This document shows, in pieces, positions 8,761-17,870 of a stretch of DNA of 64,000 bases. The stretch is from Anaerocolumna jejuensis DSM 15929 (lineage in GTDB: Bacteria; Bacillota; Clostridia; Lachnospirales; Lachnospiraceae). Under the pieces are notes generated by a model. The model did no database searches and had not been told where the DNA came from. It was given only the letters and a program-made list of their open reading frames with translations. Made by a program: the position numbers and the translations under genes. Numbering within the stretch: position 1 is the first letter of the stretch; every line of letters starts with the position of its first letter. The stretch lies in assembly GCF_900142215.1 (NCBI RefSeq), contig NZ_FRAC01000011.1, forward strand, positions 124,001-188,000. Direction: 5' to 3'.

Positions 8761-8849
8761 ATTATACCTCCTTGTATGGCAAATATTAACGGGTTAGAGC
8801 GTTAAATAACCGTAAGGCTATTAACCACATATCAATAATATCGGAGGAA

Positions 8850-9050
8850 TAGTGTGAATTATTTAGAAGCAAAATTACACAAGTGCCTGGGAAATCCTCG
8901 CCGCAATCTTGCGGCGTGTTGGGAAGGCATGGCTGTTAGTGTGAAAATTAAAAAGCAATTTTCACAAACAAGATTGCGCCTGCGAAATCCTCGGCCCAAT
9001 CTTGCGGCGCGTCGGGTAGGTATGGATGTTAGTGTGAAAATTTAAGCCTT
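8850..9050. repeat. Intergenic repeat cluster with two direct copies; overlaps the 3' end of ispE
   Basis: Two copies of a unit of about 65 bases (8888-8948 and 8982-9046) share AATCCTCG, CAATCTTGCGGCG and TGTTAGTGTGAAAATT. They are joined by a GTGTGAAAATT/AATTTTCACA inverted repeat. CGCCGCAA/TTGCGGCG makes a small hairpin in the first copy. Part of the unit (GGAAGGCATGGCTGTTAGTG) recurs in inverted orientation at about 58190-58215. The second copy covers the ispE stop codon. Confidence 0.75.
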
Positions 9051-9913
9051 GGCTGGTACAGGCCGGTTAAATATACCTGTTTTGCAAGCTTTCCCGTCTT
9101 AAACTGATAAAAGGCCTTTTCTGCTTTTTCTCTGCTGTCAAAGAGTCCGAAGACAGTCGGACCGCTTCCGCTCATCAGCGATGTAATAGCACCTGTATTT
9201 AAAAGCTGCTCCTTAATCTGCCCGATAACCGGGTAATCCTTTACAGTAACTGATTCCAGCACATTTCCAAAATGTCCTGCCGCACTCTGTAAGTCATTTG
9301 CTTTAATAGCTGTAATAATGGCATCTATATCCGGGTGCTTGATTTCTTCATTCAGCTTAAGGTTTTCATAGACATACCGGGTGGAGACATTAATTCCCGG
9401 CTTTATAATAAGTACATGGCAGAAGGGGAAAGGTGCCAGGGGAGTCAGCTTTTCACCAATGCCCTCTGAAAGGGCAGTACCCCTCATAAGGCAGTAGGGA
9501 ACGTCTGCTCCGAGCTTAAGGCCCAGTGCCAGAAGCTCCGCCCTGGGAAGCTTTAAATGAAAGAGCCTGTTCAGTCCGTAAAGGACAGCGGCGGCATCAC
9601 TGCTTCCTCCTGCAAGTCCTGCTGCAACAGGTATCTTTTTATCCAGTATAATATGGACGCCCTGACTGATGTTGTAGTTTTTCCTGACCAGTACGGCGGC
9701 CTTGTATACGAGGTTATTTTCATCTGTGGGGAGGTAGGGCAGGTTCGTTTTAACAGTTATGGAGGTATTGTTGGTCCTGAGAATGGATACCTTATCATAC
9801 AGGCCTATGGTCTGCATAATCATTCGAACCTCGTGATAGCCGTCCTCTCTTTTTCTGACCACATCCAAACCGAGATTAATCTTTGCATATGCTTTCAGCT
9901 TAATGGAATTCAT
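9029..9913 (-). CDS. ispE: 4-diphosphocytidyl-2-C-methyl-D-erythritol kinase
   Basis: 294 aa cytosolic GHMP kinase. It phosphorylates CDP-methylerythritol at the 2-hydroxyl, the fourth step of the MEP isoprenoid pathway. The N-terminal AYAKINLGLDVVRKREDGYH is the family signature; PVAAGLAGGSSDAAA at about 92-106 is the ATP-binding loop; SGSGPTVFGLF lies near the C-terminus. The start at 9913 is preferred because AAAGGAGT lies four bases upstream; the longer frame to 9952 lacks support. The last residues (LKFSH) and the stop codon come from the repeat unit at 8982-9046, so the tail may have been altered by repeat insertion. Confidence 0.93.
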   Translation of the reverse strand: MNSIKLKAYAKINLGLDVVRKREDGYHEVRMIMQTIGLYDKVSILRTNNTSITVKTNLPYLPTDENNLVYKAAVLVRKNYNISQGVHIILDKKIPVAAGLAGGSSDAAAVLYGLNRLFHLKLPRAELLALGLKLGADVPYCLMRGTALSEGIGEKLTPLAPFPFCHVLIIKPGINVSTRYVYENLKLNEEIKHPDIDAIITAIKANDLQSAAGHFGNVLESVTVKDYPVIGQIKEQLLNTGAITSLMSGSGPTVFGLFDSREKAEKAFYQFKTGKLAKQVYLTGLYQPRLKFSH

Positions 9914-10003
9914 GGATACTCCTTTTGGTGTGAAGTATAATATGATTTTCAAATCATGTTACTCTATTATAAGCTTAGGAAAAGCACATTGCAACAAATT
10001 TGG

Positions 10004-10747
10004 CTATTTGGAAAAGCAATCCTTTATCACATCCAGCAGCTTTAATTTTATTTTGATATCGGCCTTTTTATGGGTAAATACCGAGTTATATTCCTCTTCT
10101 GTCAAGACCTGCTTAAGCTGTGCCTTGGATTCCTTTGGAACTACACTGTAGGTAGCATCTACAAAGCACAGAGGGGGAAACATGACGCACCACCAATTCT
10201 GTCCCTTTGCTTTGCCAATTTCAATCCGCAGGGCCTCATACTGTCCCGGCGGCAGAGTCAGATCCCCATAAACCTTAATGGGGAAATAGCCTTTTTCAAG
10301 GGAAGCACTTACCGGGTAGTGGTAGCCGTTATCTGCTATGACCTTATCTGCTATTGCTTCAATCTGGTCCAGGTGCTTTTCAACAATCTGCCTTGCCCCA
10401 TCAACATCTGTAGCATTGGATAATACCGGGTACAAGCTCTCGGTCACAGCTGATTTTACTTTTAGCTTTAATGCCTGATCCTCGTCTGAATCACTGTTCG
10501 CAATGACATGGAAACGTATAATTTCCGAAGCAATGTCCTTTTGCATAGCTGCTGCACTTTTACTGGAATCATCATTAAGCGCTTTGAGAGAAAGAAGGAT
10601 GCAGATAAGACAAAGGGAAAAAGATGCGGCTGCATTCCTTACAATACCCTTATCTGAAATAAAGTTTTTCATATGTAGGAAAAATGATTTTTTTTTGGCA
10701 TTTTTCTTATGTAGATATAATAAAATAGAAAAGTCCGGTTTCTTCAA
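10004..10747 (-). CDS. spoIIR: Stage II sporulation protein R
   Basis: 247 aa. The core from RFHVIANSDSDEDQALKLKVK through WWCVMFPPLCFVDA is the SpoIIR family signature. A membrane or signal segment lies at about 37-55 (AAASFSLCLICILLSL). In Bacillus SpoIIR is made in the forespore under sigma-F, exported to the intermembrane space, and triggers SpoIIGA to process pro-sigma-E. The start is a TTG at 10747 with GGAGGAGG at good spacing; the internal ATG at residue 26 has no ribosome site. The result is an unusually long N-terminal extension rich in Lys. A CATACTA box of forespore -10 type lies about 40 bases upstream at 10782-10788, without a convincing -35. Confidence 0.9.
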   Translation of the reverse strand: MKKPDFSILLYLHKKNAKKKSFFLHMKNFISDKGIVRNAAASFSLCLICILLSLKALNDDSSKSAAAMQKDIASEIIRFHVIANSDSDEDQALKLKVKSAVTESLYPVLSNATDVDGARQIVEKHLDQIEAIADKVIADNGYHYPVSASLEKGYFPIKVYGDLTLPPGQYEALRIEIGKAKGQNWWCVMFPPLCFVDATYSVVPKESKAQLKQVLTEEEYNSVFTHKKADIKIKLKLLDVIKDCFSK

Positions 10748-11001
10748 TTTATAGCCTCCTCCAGGTACGAGTACTTTTCTTTAGTATGGGAAAGAAACTG
10801 GAAATTTAAACAAAATCTGCGAAAAGAATAAAAACCTTGCGATTTATAAAAAGAAAGAGTAAAATAAAATAAGCTATAGGTATAGGATAGATATAACGTT
10901 TGCGCCTTTTTTTGCATTATTTAAAGGGCATATTATCTATTGAATGTTATTTAAAATGATGATAAAAGAATATAGAATAGATAGCAGGCTATACGATTAG
11001 A

Positions 11002-11042
11002 GAATATCGGTTGGATTTTTGATATTCACGAAAGGAGTTAAT
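11002..11042 (+). promoter_or_regulatory. Leader hairpin plus ribosome site, copy 1 (ddl)
   Basis: GAATATC (11002-11008) pairs with GATATTC (11021-11027), immediately followed by ACGAAAGGAGTTA and the ddl ATG. The right half is almost identical to the leader of the gene at 18402, and the arrangement is shared with the gene at 16601. Confidence 0.65.
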
Positions 11043-12128
11043 ATGAGCAAAAAGACAGTTGCAGTTCTGTTCGGAGGACAGTCATCCGAGCATGAAGTTT
11101 CCTGCGTTTCGGCTACTACCGTTATTAAAAACATCAATATGGATATTTACCGTATTCTAATTATAGGTATTACAAAAGAGGGAAAATGGCTTAAAGTAAA
11201 CAATACAGAGGAGATTACCTCCGGTTCCTGGAAACAGAACAAAGAAACAGCCGTACTTTTACCGGATGCTGCTCTGAAATCCGTATTAATACTAAAGGGT
11301 GAAAAGGCGGAATGCATAAAAGTAGATGTGGTCTTTCCGGTGCTTCACGGCCTTTATGGAGAAGATGGTACCGTTCAGGGGCTTTTAGAGCTGGCGAAAA
11401 TACCATATGTCGGATGCGGCGTGCTGGCATCTGCCATTTCCATGGATAAATTATATACAAAGATTGTTGTGGATACTCTGGGTATCAGGCAGGCAAAATA
11501 TGTTGCCGTTCTGAAAAAGGACTTAGAGGCCATGGAAGAGGCCGTTAAGAAGGTTGAAGCCGTACTTTCTTATCCGGTATTTATTAAGCCCTCCAATGCT
11601 GGCTCCTCCAGAGGCATTTCCAAAGCGGATACAAGGGAAGAATTAATGGAAGGCTTAAAGCTTGCCAGTGAACATGACCGCAAGATATTAGTAGAAGAGA
11701 CCATTAACGGAAGAGAAGTGGAATGTGCCGTACTGGGGGGAAATGAACCCAAAGCATCCGGCGTGGGTGAGATTGTAGCGGCAGCAAAGTTCTACGACTA
11801 TGACGCAAAATATAATAATGCAGAATCTAAAACCATACTTTCTCCTGAGTTACCGGCAGGTGCGGCTGAAACAATAAGAGACTATGCCATCAGGGTTTTC
11901 AGGGCAGTGGACGGACATGGCTTATCCAGAGTGGATTTCTTCGTGGACAGAAATACCGGCGAAGTAATCTTTAATGAAATCAATACCATGCCCGGCTTTA
12001 CCTCCATCAGCATGTATCCCATGCTTTGGGAAGGCAAAGGAATCGGAAAGCCCCAATTGGTAGAGAAATTATTGCAGCTTGCCTTTGCCAGAGCAGCAGA
12101 AGCAGGAGGAGAAAGCGATGCCTTGTAA
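11043..12128 (+). CDS. ddl: D-alanine--D-alanine ligase
   Basis: 361 aa cytosolic ATP-grasp enzyme that joins two D-Ala for peptidoglycan precursors. VLFGGQSSEHEVS at the N-terminus is the family signature. The central ATP-grasp segments PVFIKPSNAGSSRGISKA and LVEETINGREVECAVLG are present. The C-terminal RVDFFVDRNTGEVIFNEINTMPGFT holds metal-binding residues. The ATG at 11043 follows AAAGGAGTT. Its end overlaps murI by 11 bases, so the two wall-precursor genes should be translated together. The 5' leader carries the hairpin motif shared with the VanY and HPr-like genes. Confidence 0.95.
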   Translation: MSKKTVAVLFGGQSSEHEVSCVSATTVIKNINMDIYRILIIGITKEGKWLKVNNTEEITSGSWKQNKETAVLLPDAALKSVLILKGEKAECIKVDVVFPVLHGLYGEDGTVQGLLELAKIPYVGCGVLASAISMDKLYTKIVVDTLGIRQAKYVAVLKKDLEAMEEAVKKVEAVLSYPVFIKPSNAGSSRGISKADTREELMEGLKLASEHDRKILVEETINGREVECAVLGGNEPKASGVGEIVAAAKFYDYDAKYNNAESKTILSPELPAGAAETIRDYAIRVFRAVDGHGLSRVDFFVDRNTGEVIFNEINTMPGFTSISMYPMLWEGKGIGKPQLVEKLLQLAFARAAEAGGESDAL

Positions 12129-12948
12129 TGCACCCATAGGTGTATTTGATTCCGGTATCGGTGGGTTAACAGTAGCCAGGGAAATCATGAGACAGATTCC
12201 GGGAGAAACCATAATCTACTTTGGAGATACCGCAAGGGTTCCATACGGAAGCAAATCACAGAAAACAATCATAACCTATTCAAGACAGATAGTGAAGTTC
12301 CTGCAGACAAAAAATGTGAAGGCTATCGTAATAGCCTGTAATACGGCAAGTGCTCTGGCCCTTGAAACTGTGGCAAAGGAAGTCTCCATTCCTGTAATCG
12401 GAGTGGTAAAACCCGGAGCAAAGGTGGCTTCCATGACAACCAAAAACGGAAATGTCGGTATCATCGGTACGGAAGCTACGATTAACAGCGGTATTTACAA
12501 TACTTATATAAAAGAGCTGAATCCGGAGGTAAGAGTTTATGGAAAGGCATGTCCCTTATTTGTGCCCTTGGTAGAAGAGGGCTGGCTTACCGACCCTGTT
12601 ACGGTGGAAGTAGCCAAGAGATACATCAGCAGCCTTTTAGAAATAAATATCGACACGCTGGTACTTGGCTGTACCCATTATCCCCTCATCAGGAATATTA
12701 TTGGTCCCATTGTGGGAGAAGACGTAACCCTGGTAAACCCTGCCTATGAAACAGCCATAGAGCTTAAACAGGTTCTTATGCAGGAGAGCCTTGAAAATGC
12801 AGGACCGGCAGGAGAGCATAAATTCTATGTAAGTGACGGTGCGGACAAATTCAAACGCTTTGCCAATACCATACTTCCCTGTGATGTGGTGGAAACGGAA
12901 GATGTCAACATTGAAAGCTTTGCTGATTCATTGTTAGCTTCTTGTTAA
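12118..12948 (+). CDS. murI: Glutamate racemase
   Basis: 276 aa cytosolic enzyme that makes D-glutamate for peptidoglycan. IGVFDSGIGGLTVAREI starts the protein; the two catalytic Cys sit in VIACNTASALA and VLGCTHYPL, and YFGDTARVPYG is the conserved substrate loop. The ATG at 12118 has GGAGGA upstream within ddl and overlaps the ddl stop by 11 bases. The frame is open 13 codons further upstream, but no ribosome site supports that. The DUF1934 gene follows after 35 bases. Confidence 0.95.
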   Translation: MPCNAPIGVFDSGIGGLTVAREIMRQIPGETIIYFGDTARVPYGSKSQKTIITYSRQIVKFLQTKNVKAIVIACNTASALALETVAKEVSIPVIGVVKPGAKVASMTTKNGNVGIIGTEATINSGIYNTYIKELNPEVRVYGKACPLFVPLVEEGWLTDPVTVEVAKRYISSLLEINIDTLVLGCTHYPLIRNIIGPIVGEDVTLVNPAYETAIELKQVLMQESLENAGPAGEHKFYVSDGADKFKRFANTILPCDVVETEDVNIESFADSLLASC

Positions 12949-12983
12949 GCCTATGGGACAGCAGTCATAATTAGGAGGATTCC

Positions 12984-13409
12984 ATGAAAAAAGATGTATT
13001 GGTTTCCATATCTGGACTTCAGTATGAGATTGATAAGGACGAGCCCATAGAAGTGATTTCTGTCGGGCAGTATTATAACAAAAACGGCAAGCATTATATC
13101 TGCTATGATGAAATGTTAGAGGACTCTGACGATGTGACCAGCTGTACTGTTAAAGCGGCCAGGGAACAAATCGATATCATCAAAAGAGGCGCCAATAACG
13201 TTCATATGGTCTTTGAGACTGGGCAGAAAAATACGACCTATTACCATACTCCCTATGGAGATTTGCAGATAGGTATCTATACAACAAAAATACAAATTGA
13301 TGAGGAAGAAGATAAGCTGCTCCTTTTAATCAATTACGGACTTGATATCAATTATAACTTTGTGGCGGATTGCCAGATACAGATGAAGATAACCTCAAGA
13401 AAACAATAA
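12984..13409 (+). CDS. DUF1934 (YwiB-like) beta-barrel protein
   Basis: 141 aa. MKKDVLVSISGLQYEIDKDEPIEVISVGQYY starts a calycin-like beta sequence, with YDEMLEDSDDVTSCTVKAA and TPYGDLQIGIYTTKIQ as conserved blocks. DUF1934 proteins such as YwiB are small cytosolic lipocalin-fold proteins of unknown function that often sit next to arginyl-tRNA synthetase or wall genes. Here the gene follows murI by 35 bases with its own TAGGAGG ribosome site and ends at a strong terminator, so it should be the last gene of the ddl-murI unit. Confidence 0.85.
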   Translation: MKKDVLVSISGLQYEIDKDEPIEVISVGQYYNKNGKHYICYDEMLEDSDDVTSCTVKAAREQIDIIKRGANNVHMVFETGQKNTTYYHTPYGDLQIGIYTTKIQIDEEEDKLLLLINYGLDINYNFVADCQIQMKITSRKQ

Positions 13410-13412
13410 AGG

Positions 13413-13462
13413 AAAGAGACTGATGTATTCGAAGGAAGCTAAATACAACAGTCTCTTTTTTA
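13413..13462 (+). terminator. Terminator of ddl-murI-DUF1934
   Basis: AAAGAGACTG (13413-13422) pairs with CAGTCTCTTT (13449-13458), followed by T-run. It overlaps the stop of the convergent gene by a few bases. Confidence 0.8.
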
Positions 13463-13924
13463 AGAATTTTGGCTTTTATTCAGTTTACTCTTAAGCCTTG
13501 CAAGCAATTTCTTCTTTTCCGGTTTTACTTCCAGTCCGGAACGTAAACCTTTTACATCCATGATATAAATGCCGTTCATTACAGCTTTAATTTCCTTCTT
13601 AATGGGAATGAGATCAAAAATCTTTTCGTCACACATTAAGTTCATGATCTTTGGTCCTATTTTGGCTTTTACAATGGGAACCTTCGAACGGCGCAGATAT
13701 TTGGGGGTCTGCTCCACAACGATCTTTGGCAGATCAGCTTCCGTAAGTTTCATGCGCTTTTTATCTATTACTAAAATAGATACTGCTTGTGCACCTGCAC
13801 GCATCTGGGCCTGACCTTCTTCGGACCTTTTCTGAAGCTTCCTTCCGTAGATGGACAGAACAATAAGTGCAGCAAGAACTACAACCAGAACTATAATCAA
13901 TACAATAATACCGATTTTCAACAT
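13460..13924 (-). CDS. Small membrane-anchored hypothetical protein
   Basis: 154 aa. One long hydrophobic segment (about residues 3-26, Ile/Val/Leu only) is followed by a basic linker and a soluble domain containing LPKIVVEQTPKYLRRSKVP, AKIGPKIMNLMCDEKIFDLIP and GIYIMDVKGLR. The C-terminus is very rich in Lys. Similar proteins are common in Lachnospiraceae as hypothetical proteins. The start has AAGGAGG five bases upstream. It lies 66 bases downstream of plsC in the same direction, so it may share the plsC transcript. Function unknown; a membrane-associated scaffold is one possibility. Confidence 0.75.
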   Translation of the reverse strand: MLKIGIIVLIIVLVVVLAALIVLSIYGRKLQKRSEEGQAQMRAGAQAVSILVIDKKRMKLTEADLPKIVVEQTPKYLRRSKVPIVKAKIGPKIMNLMCDEKIFDLIPIKKEIKAVMNGIYIMDVKGLRSGLEVKPEKKKLLARLKSKLNKSQNS

Positions 13925-13990
13925 TCTACCTCCTTCCCCTGAATTTACAATGGATTTATTGTATCATTATTTTTTGAAAAGTTCAAGTAA

Positions 13991-14722
13991 TTATAGGGAC
14001 CCATCTGCATTTTTCTCAAGCATTGAACGGATGATATTCTGCACGTAGGAGCCCAGGAATTTACGCTCTTCCTTACTTAAGGAATCCGGGTAAACAGGCT
14101 TTCCGTATTCAATGGTCGCATGAGCTCTTCTTATCCAGGGAATATGGTTCTCAAAGATGTCATCCGTGCCGGAAATAGCTACCGGAATGATGGGACAGCC
14201 GGATTTTTCCGCGATTTTCATACTGCCTTCCTTAAAGGGAAGCATATCTGTTCCGTGGCTTCTGGTTCCTTCCGGAGAGATAAAGACAGAATACCCCTGC
14301 TTTACCAGGTCCACTCCTGTAAGGATCATCTTAAGCCCTTCCCTCATGTTATCCCGGTCTAAAAACAGACAGTTCAAATATTTCATCCAGACTCTTAGGA
14401 TCGGGACCTTCTTAATTTCCTTCTTTGCCACAAAGCCTGTCAGGTTCGGCACAGTAATGTATCCCAGAACAATGTCGAAATAACTGCGGTGGTTGGATAC
14501 ATATAGAACTGCCTGATCCCTGGGAATGTTCTCGATTCCTTTCACTTCATATCTGACGCCGCTTAAGAAGGCTACCACTCTAAAAGCTCCGGAAACAATC
14601 CGCTGGGAGGACTCTACTTTCTTTCTGGGATTGATTTTGCCAAGAATTATTTCATACAAAAACACGGGGAGACTGATAAGGAAAAATATGATTAAAAACA
14701 GCAAGATAATTAAGGTTCTCAT
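13991..14722 (-). CDS. plsC: 1-acyl-sn-glycerol-3-phosphate acyltransferase
   Basis: 243 aa. It transfers an acyl group to lysophosphatidic acid in phospholipid synthesis at the inner face of the membrane. A hydrophobic N-terminus (residues about 1-26) is followed by VSNHRSYFDIVLG, which carries the catalytic HX4D motif, and VFISPEGTRS, the substrate-binding EGTR motif; CPIIPVAISGTDD is the fourth block. Length is typical. The ATG follows TAGGAGGG by four bases. It is divergent from pncB. Confidence 0.92.
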   Translation of the reverse strand: MRTLIILLFLIIFFLISLPVFLYEIILGKINPRKKVESSQRIVSGAFRVVAFLSGVRYEVKGIENIPRDQAVLYVSNHRSYFDIVLGYITVPNLTGFVAKKEIKKVPILRVWMKYLNCLFLDRDNMREGLKMILTGVDLVKQGYSVFISPEGTRSHGTDMLPFKEGSMKIAEKSGCPIIPVAISGTDDIFENHIPWIRRAHATIEYGKPVYPDSLSKEERKFLGSYVQNIIRSMLEKNADGSL

Positions 14723-15053
14723 AAACCCTCCTATATGGTTTCATTATTTATATTATAACATACTGTAGCTTCCACCTGCAAACGAATTAAGATATTGTCT
14801 TGAGCTTAAAACGCATTTTGCGGCAGATTTCTATGTAAAAGACCCAATATCTGACAAAATGAGGACTTTATCAATTATTTACATTTTCCTTAAGTATTAT
14901 TAAAAATGCGCCAATTTCTTGTACTCTCAGTAGAATGTGTTATAATAACTTAGGAGGGCTGGTGACTGATTAAGGCAGGGAAAACAGCCCATAATATGGA
15001 TGAAACAAAGGAAATTAGGATAAAAGTAGTGAAATTTCCAGAAAGAAGGAAGA
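14723..15053. other. Intergenic region between divergent plsC and pncB
   Basis: 331 bases. AT-rich, holding the pncB promoter at 14919-14946. The leader 14950-15040 has an AGGAGGGCT that is not followed by a reading frame, and no recognised riboswitch was found. I see no NiaR-like operator. Confidence 0.5.
14919..14946 (+). promoter_or_regulatory. pncB promoter
   Basis: TTGTAC (14919-14924), 16-base spacer, TATAAT (14941-14946). It leaves a leader of about 100 bases. Confidence 0.65.
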
Positions 15054-16511
15054 ATGGGAAGAGAGAATCTGACTCTGCTGACAGACTTTTACGAACTGAC
15101 AATGATGCAGGGGTACTATAGAAACAATGCCAACGAAACGGTTGTATTCGATGTATTTTACCGGAACAACCCCTCCGGGAGCGGGTACTCCATTTGTGCC
15201 GGCCTGGAACAGGTTATTGATTATATAAAGAATCTTTGCTTCATGGAGGAAGATATCAGCTACTTAAGAAGCCTTGGCATGTTTGAAGAGGATTTTCTGG
15301 AATATCTGAAGAACTTTAGCTTTACCGGAGATATCTATGCGGTGGAGGAGGGAACAGTGGTATTTCCCATGGAGCCCCTTCTTAAGGTAATCGCGCCTAT
15401 TATAGAAGCCCAGCTTATTGAAACGGCTATCTTAAACATAATTAATCATCAAAGCCTTATTGCCACAAAGGCTTCAAGGGTCTGCTATGCGGCAAAGGGA
15501 GAGCCGGTCATGGAATTTGGCTTAAGAAGAGCCCAGGGACCAGATGCAGGAATATACGGTGCAAGGGCAGCTGTAATCGGAGGCTGTGTTGGTACCAGTA
15601 ACGTCCTGACTGCCAGAATGTTTGATGTTCCGGCTCTTGGAACCCATGCACATAGCTGGATTATGAGCTTTGAGGATGAAATTACGGCCTTCCGCGAATA
15701 TGCCAGACTTTATCCGCAGAATACCACACTCCTGGTGGATACCTATGATACCCTGCGCTCTGGTATGCCCAATGCCATTAAGGTGTTTAAAGAGCTGAAA
15801 GAGGCAGACAGGATGCCGCAGAAATACGGAATCCGCTTAGACAGCGGCGACCTTGCCTATTTATCCAAAAAGGCCAGGAAGATGTTAAATGAAGCAGGCT
15901 TTCCGGATGCGGTAATTGTTGCGTCCAGCGACCTCGACGAATACTTAATAGATTCCCTTAAGACCCAGGGGGCTGCCATAAATTCCTGGGGAGTGGGCAC
16001 AAATCTGATTACTTCAAAGGATTGCCCTGCCTTTGGCGGAGTGTACAAGCTTGCAGCAATTAAAAAGGGAAATGATTTCATACCAAAGATTAAATTGTCA
16101 GAGAACCAGTGGAAGATAACCAATCCTGGTAATAAGACCATATATAGAATCTACGATAAGGAAACCGGAAAGATAAAAGCGGACCTGATTGCCATGGCAG
16201 GAGAGGTCTATAGGGAGGAATATTCCCTGAAGCTTTTTGACCCTATGGCTACCTGGAAGAAAACCTATTTAAAGGGCGGAAGCTACACTCTGCGTGAGCT
16301 GCTGGTACCCATCTTCCAAAACGGAAAATGTATCTATGAATCACCCAGTGTTATGGACATCAGAGATTACTGCCAAAGAGAGCTTGACACTCTTTGGGAT
16401 GAAACCAGAAGACTTGTAAATCCCCATGATGTGTATGTGGATCTGTCAAATGATTTATATCAATTAAAACATTCACTGCTTGACAGCATTAATGTTGCCG
16501 GGAATAATTAA
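15054..16511 (+). CDS. pncB: Nicotinate phosphoribosyltransferase
   Basis: 485 aa cytosolic enzyme of NAD salvage that converts nicotinate and PRPP to nicotinate mononucleotide. The N-terminus LLTDFYELTMMQGYYRNNANETVVFDVFYR is characteristic. ALGTHAHSWIMSF carries the conserved His region, and YGIRLDSGDLAYLS with GVGTNLITSKDCPAFGGVYKL form the phosphoribosyl-binding part. Length and motifs fit the longer Firmicute NAPRTase form. The ATG at 15054 follows AAGAAGGAAG. No partner of NAD synthesis is adjacent, so it is probably monocistronic. Confidence 0.94.
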   Translation: MGRENLTLLTDFYELTMMQGYYRNNANETVVFDVFYRNNPSGSGYSICAGLEQVIDYIKNLCFMEEDISYLRSLGMFEEDFLEYLKNFSFTGDIYAVEEGTVVFPMEPLLKVIAPIIEAQLIETAILNIINHQSLIATKASRVCYAAKGEPVMEFGLRRAQGPDAGIYGARAAVIGGCVGTSNVLTARMFDVPALGTHAHSWIMSFEDEITAFREYARLYPQNTTLLVDTYDTLRSGMPNAIKVFKELKEADRMPQKYGIRLDSGDLAYLSKKARKMLNEAGFPDAVIVASSDLDEYLIDSLKTQGAAINSWGVGTNLITSKDCPAFGGVYKLAAIKKGNDFIPKIKLSENQWKITNPGNKTIYRIYDKETGKIKADLIAMAGEVYREEYSLKLFDPMATWKKTYLKGGSYTLRELLVPIFQNGKCIYESPSVMDIRDYCQRELDTLWDETRRLVNPHDVYVDLSNDLYQLKHSLLDSINVAGNN

Positions 16512-16558
16512 TCCGTATCGCAGCTAAGCCTGCGGTATGTATGGAGATAGGCTTACAG

Positions 16559-16600
16559 GAATATCAAATTGAAGGAGCTTTGATATTCGCGAAAGAGGTT
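16559..16600 (+). promoter_or_regulatory. Leader hairpin plus ribosome site, copy 2 (VanY gene)
   Basis: A perfect 10-bp inverted repeat GAATATCAAA (16559-16568) and TTTGATATTC (16579-16588) is followed by GCGAAAGAGGTT and the ATG. It is the best-paired of the three copies. Confidence 0.65.
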
Positions 16601-17830
16601 ATGATGCAAAACAGAAGGAAAAAAACCAGAAGAATGAAAAGGATAAGAAGTTTTCTCTTAGTGGGGCTTCCTGTTATATTAATAGGCGGCATGGGTTATT
16701 TTTCCTTAAAAGGACTATCAAGTGCCAATGAATCTGCTGCCTCCGGTCGTTTTTACAATAATTCGTCCTATAAGGATAATGACTCTGTCGGGGGTAAGAA
16801 GGGCAGTTCGGCAAAAGGAGATACCCCGGTGAGCGCAGAAGGAGAAAAAGAAATAACAAGTAATGATAATGTAAAGTTGGATACCACACCGGACAGCCTG
16901 ACTGTACTGGTAAATAAAGAACTAAGACTGCCTTCCGATTATATTCCGGAAGACTTGGTCATGCCCAATGTGGATTTTTCATTTTCTTATAATGATGAAA
17001 AAAAGCTATTGCGTAAAACAGCTGCGGATGCCCTGGAAGAGCTTTTTGACGGAGCTGCCCAGGAGGGTCTTTCTTTAAAGGGAGTCTCAGGATACCGCTC
17101 CTATAAAAGGCAGTATGAGATATTTACCAACAATGTCAAGACCCGGGGAATGGAACACACACTGAAATATTCTGCTATTCCGGGATATAGCGAGCACCAG
17201 ACGGGACTTGCCATCGATATATCAACAAAATCCGTAAATTACCGTATAGATGCTTCTTTTGCAGACACCAAAGAATATGAGTGGCTTAAGGATAATGCGC
17301 ATCTGTATGGCTATATCATCCGTTACCCTGAGGATAAGACCAAAGTAACAGGCTTTTCCTTTGAACCCTGGCATATCCGCTATGTGGGAAAAGCATTGGC
17401 GAAATATCTTTACGAGAACAATATGTGCCTGGAGGAATACTACAAGTTTGAGCCAAGTGAGGATTACACCCAGTGCATAAACTATGATAATCTGGAGGAT
17501 TACGGAATTAATCCCGACGACGTCAAAGTACCTACAAAGGCACCGGTAAGAATATCAACATCAACGCCGACTCCAACACCGACACCAACGCCCAGCCTGA
17601 CACCAACGCCTACTAAGGAGCCAAGTGCCACACCGACACCATCGGCAGAGCCTACAAAGAAGCCCGGAAAAGGGAAGCCCACGATTACAGCAACCCCCAC
17701 TCCTACGGCTAAGGTAACGCAGACACCGGAAGCAACTCCAACGGAGGAAACCACTCCTACTCCCGACCCTACGGAAGAGAATTCCGACCCTGGGGACGGA
17801 GCATCGGGCACAAACGAGGCGACACCATAG
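16601..17830 (+). CDS. VanY-type D,D-carboxypeptidase (M15B) with Thr-Pro tail
   Basis: 409 aa. A basic N-terminus and one membrane anchor at about 19-38 place the enzyme outside the cell. The M15B zinc site is visible: SEHQTGLAIDIS near residue 205 (His and Asp) and EPWHIRYVG near residue 263 (Glu and His). GVSGYRSYKRQYEIF precedes them, as in VanY/DacB-like enzymes that trim the terminal D-Ala from peptidoglycan stems. The last 90 residues are a Thr-Pro-rich tail with short TPTPTP runs, probably a wall-spanning spacer. Start: AAAGAGG before ATG-ATG at 16601/16604. Its leader hairpin is shared with ddl, which makes the bond this enzyme cuts. Confidence 0.9.
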   Translation: MMQNRRKKTRRMKRIRSFLLVGLPVILIGGMGYFSLKGLSSANESAASGRFYNNSSYKDNDSVGGKKGSSAKGDTPVSAEGEKEITSNDNVKLDTTPDSLTVLVNKELRLPSDYIPEDLVMPNVDFSFSYNDEKKLLRKTAADALEELFDGAAQEGLSLKGVSGYRSYKRQYEIFTNNVKTRGMEHTLKYSAIPGYSEHQTGLAIDISTKSVNYRIDASFADTKEYEWLKDNAHLYGYIIRYPEDKTKVTGFSFEPWHIRYVGKALAKYLYENNMCLEEYYKFEPSEDYTQCINYDNLEDYGINPDDVKVPTKAPVRISTSTPTPTPTPTPSLTPTPTKEPSATPTPSAEPTKKPGKGKPTITATPTPTAKVTQTPEATPTEETTPTPDPTEENSDPGDGASGTNEATP

Positions 17831-17870
17831 AATATTCGGAAATAAAGAATTTAAAGACATAGAATAAGCA

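Noticed and set aside
8854..9045. 63-codon plus-strand frame with two NPRRNLAA-like units and GGAGG upstream
   Set aside because: The duplicated peptide simply follows the two DNA repeat copies, and the same DNA recurs elsewhere in pieces and in inverse orientation. More likely a non-coding repeat.
10782..10788. CATACTA box upstream of spoIIR as a forespore promoter
   Set aside because: No acceptable -35 element at 14-16 bases on the minus strand, so it is not reported as a promoter, though spoIIR would be expected to have one.
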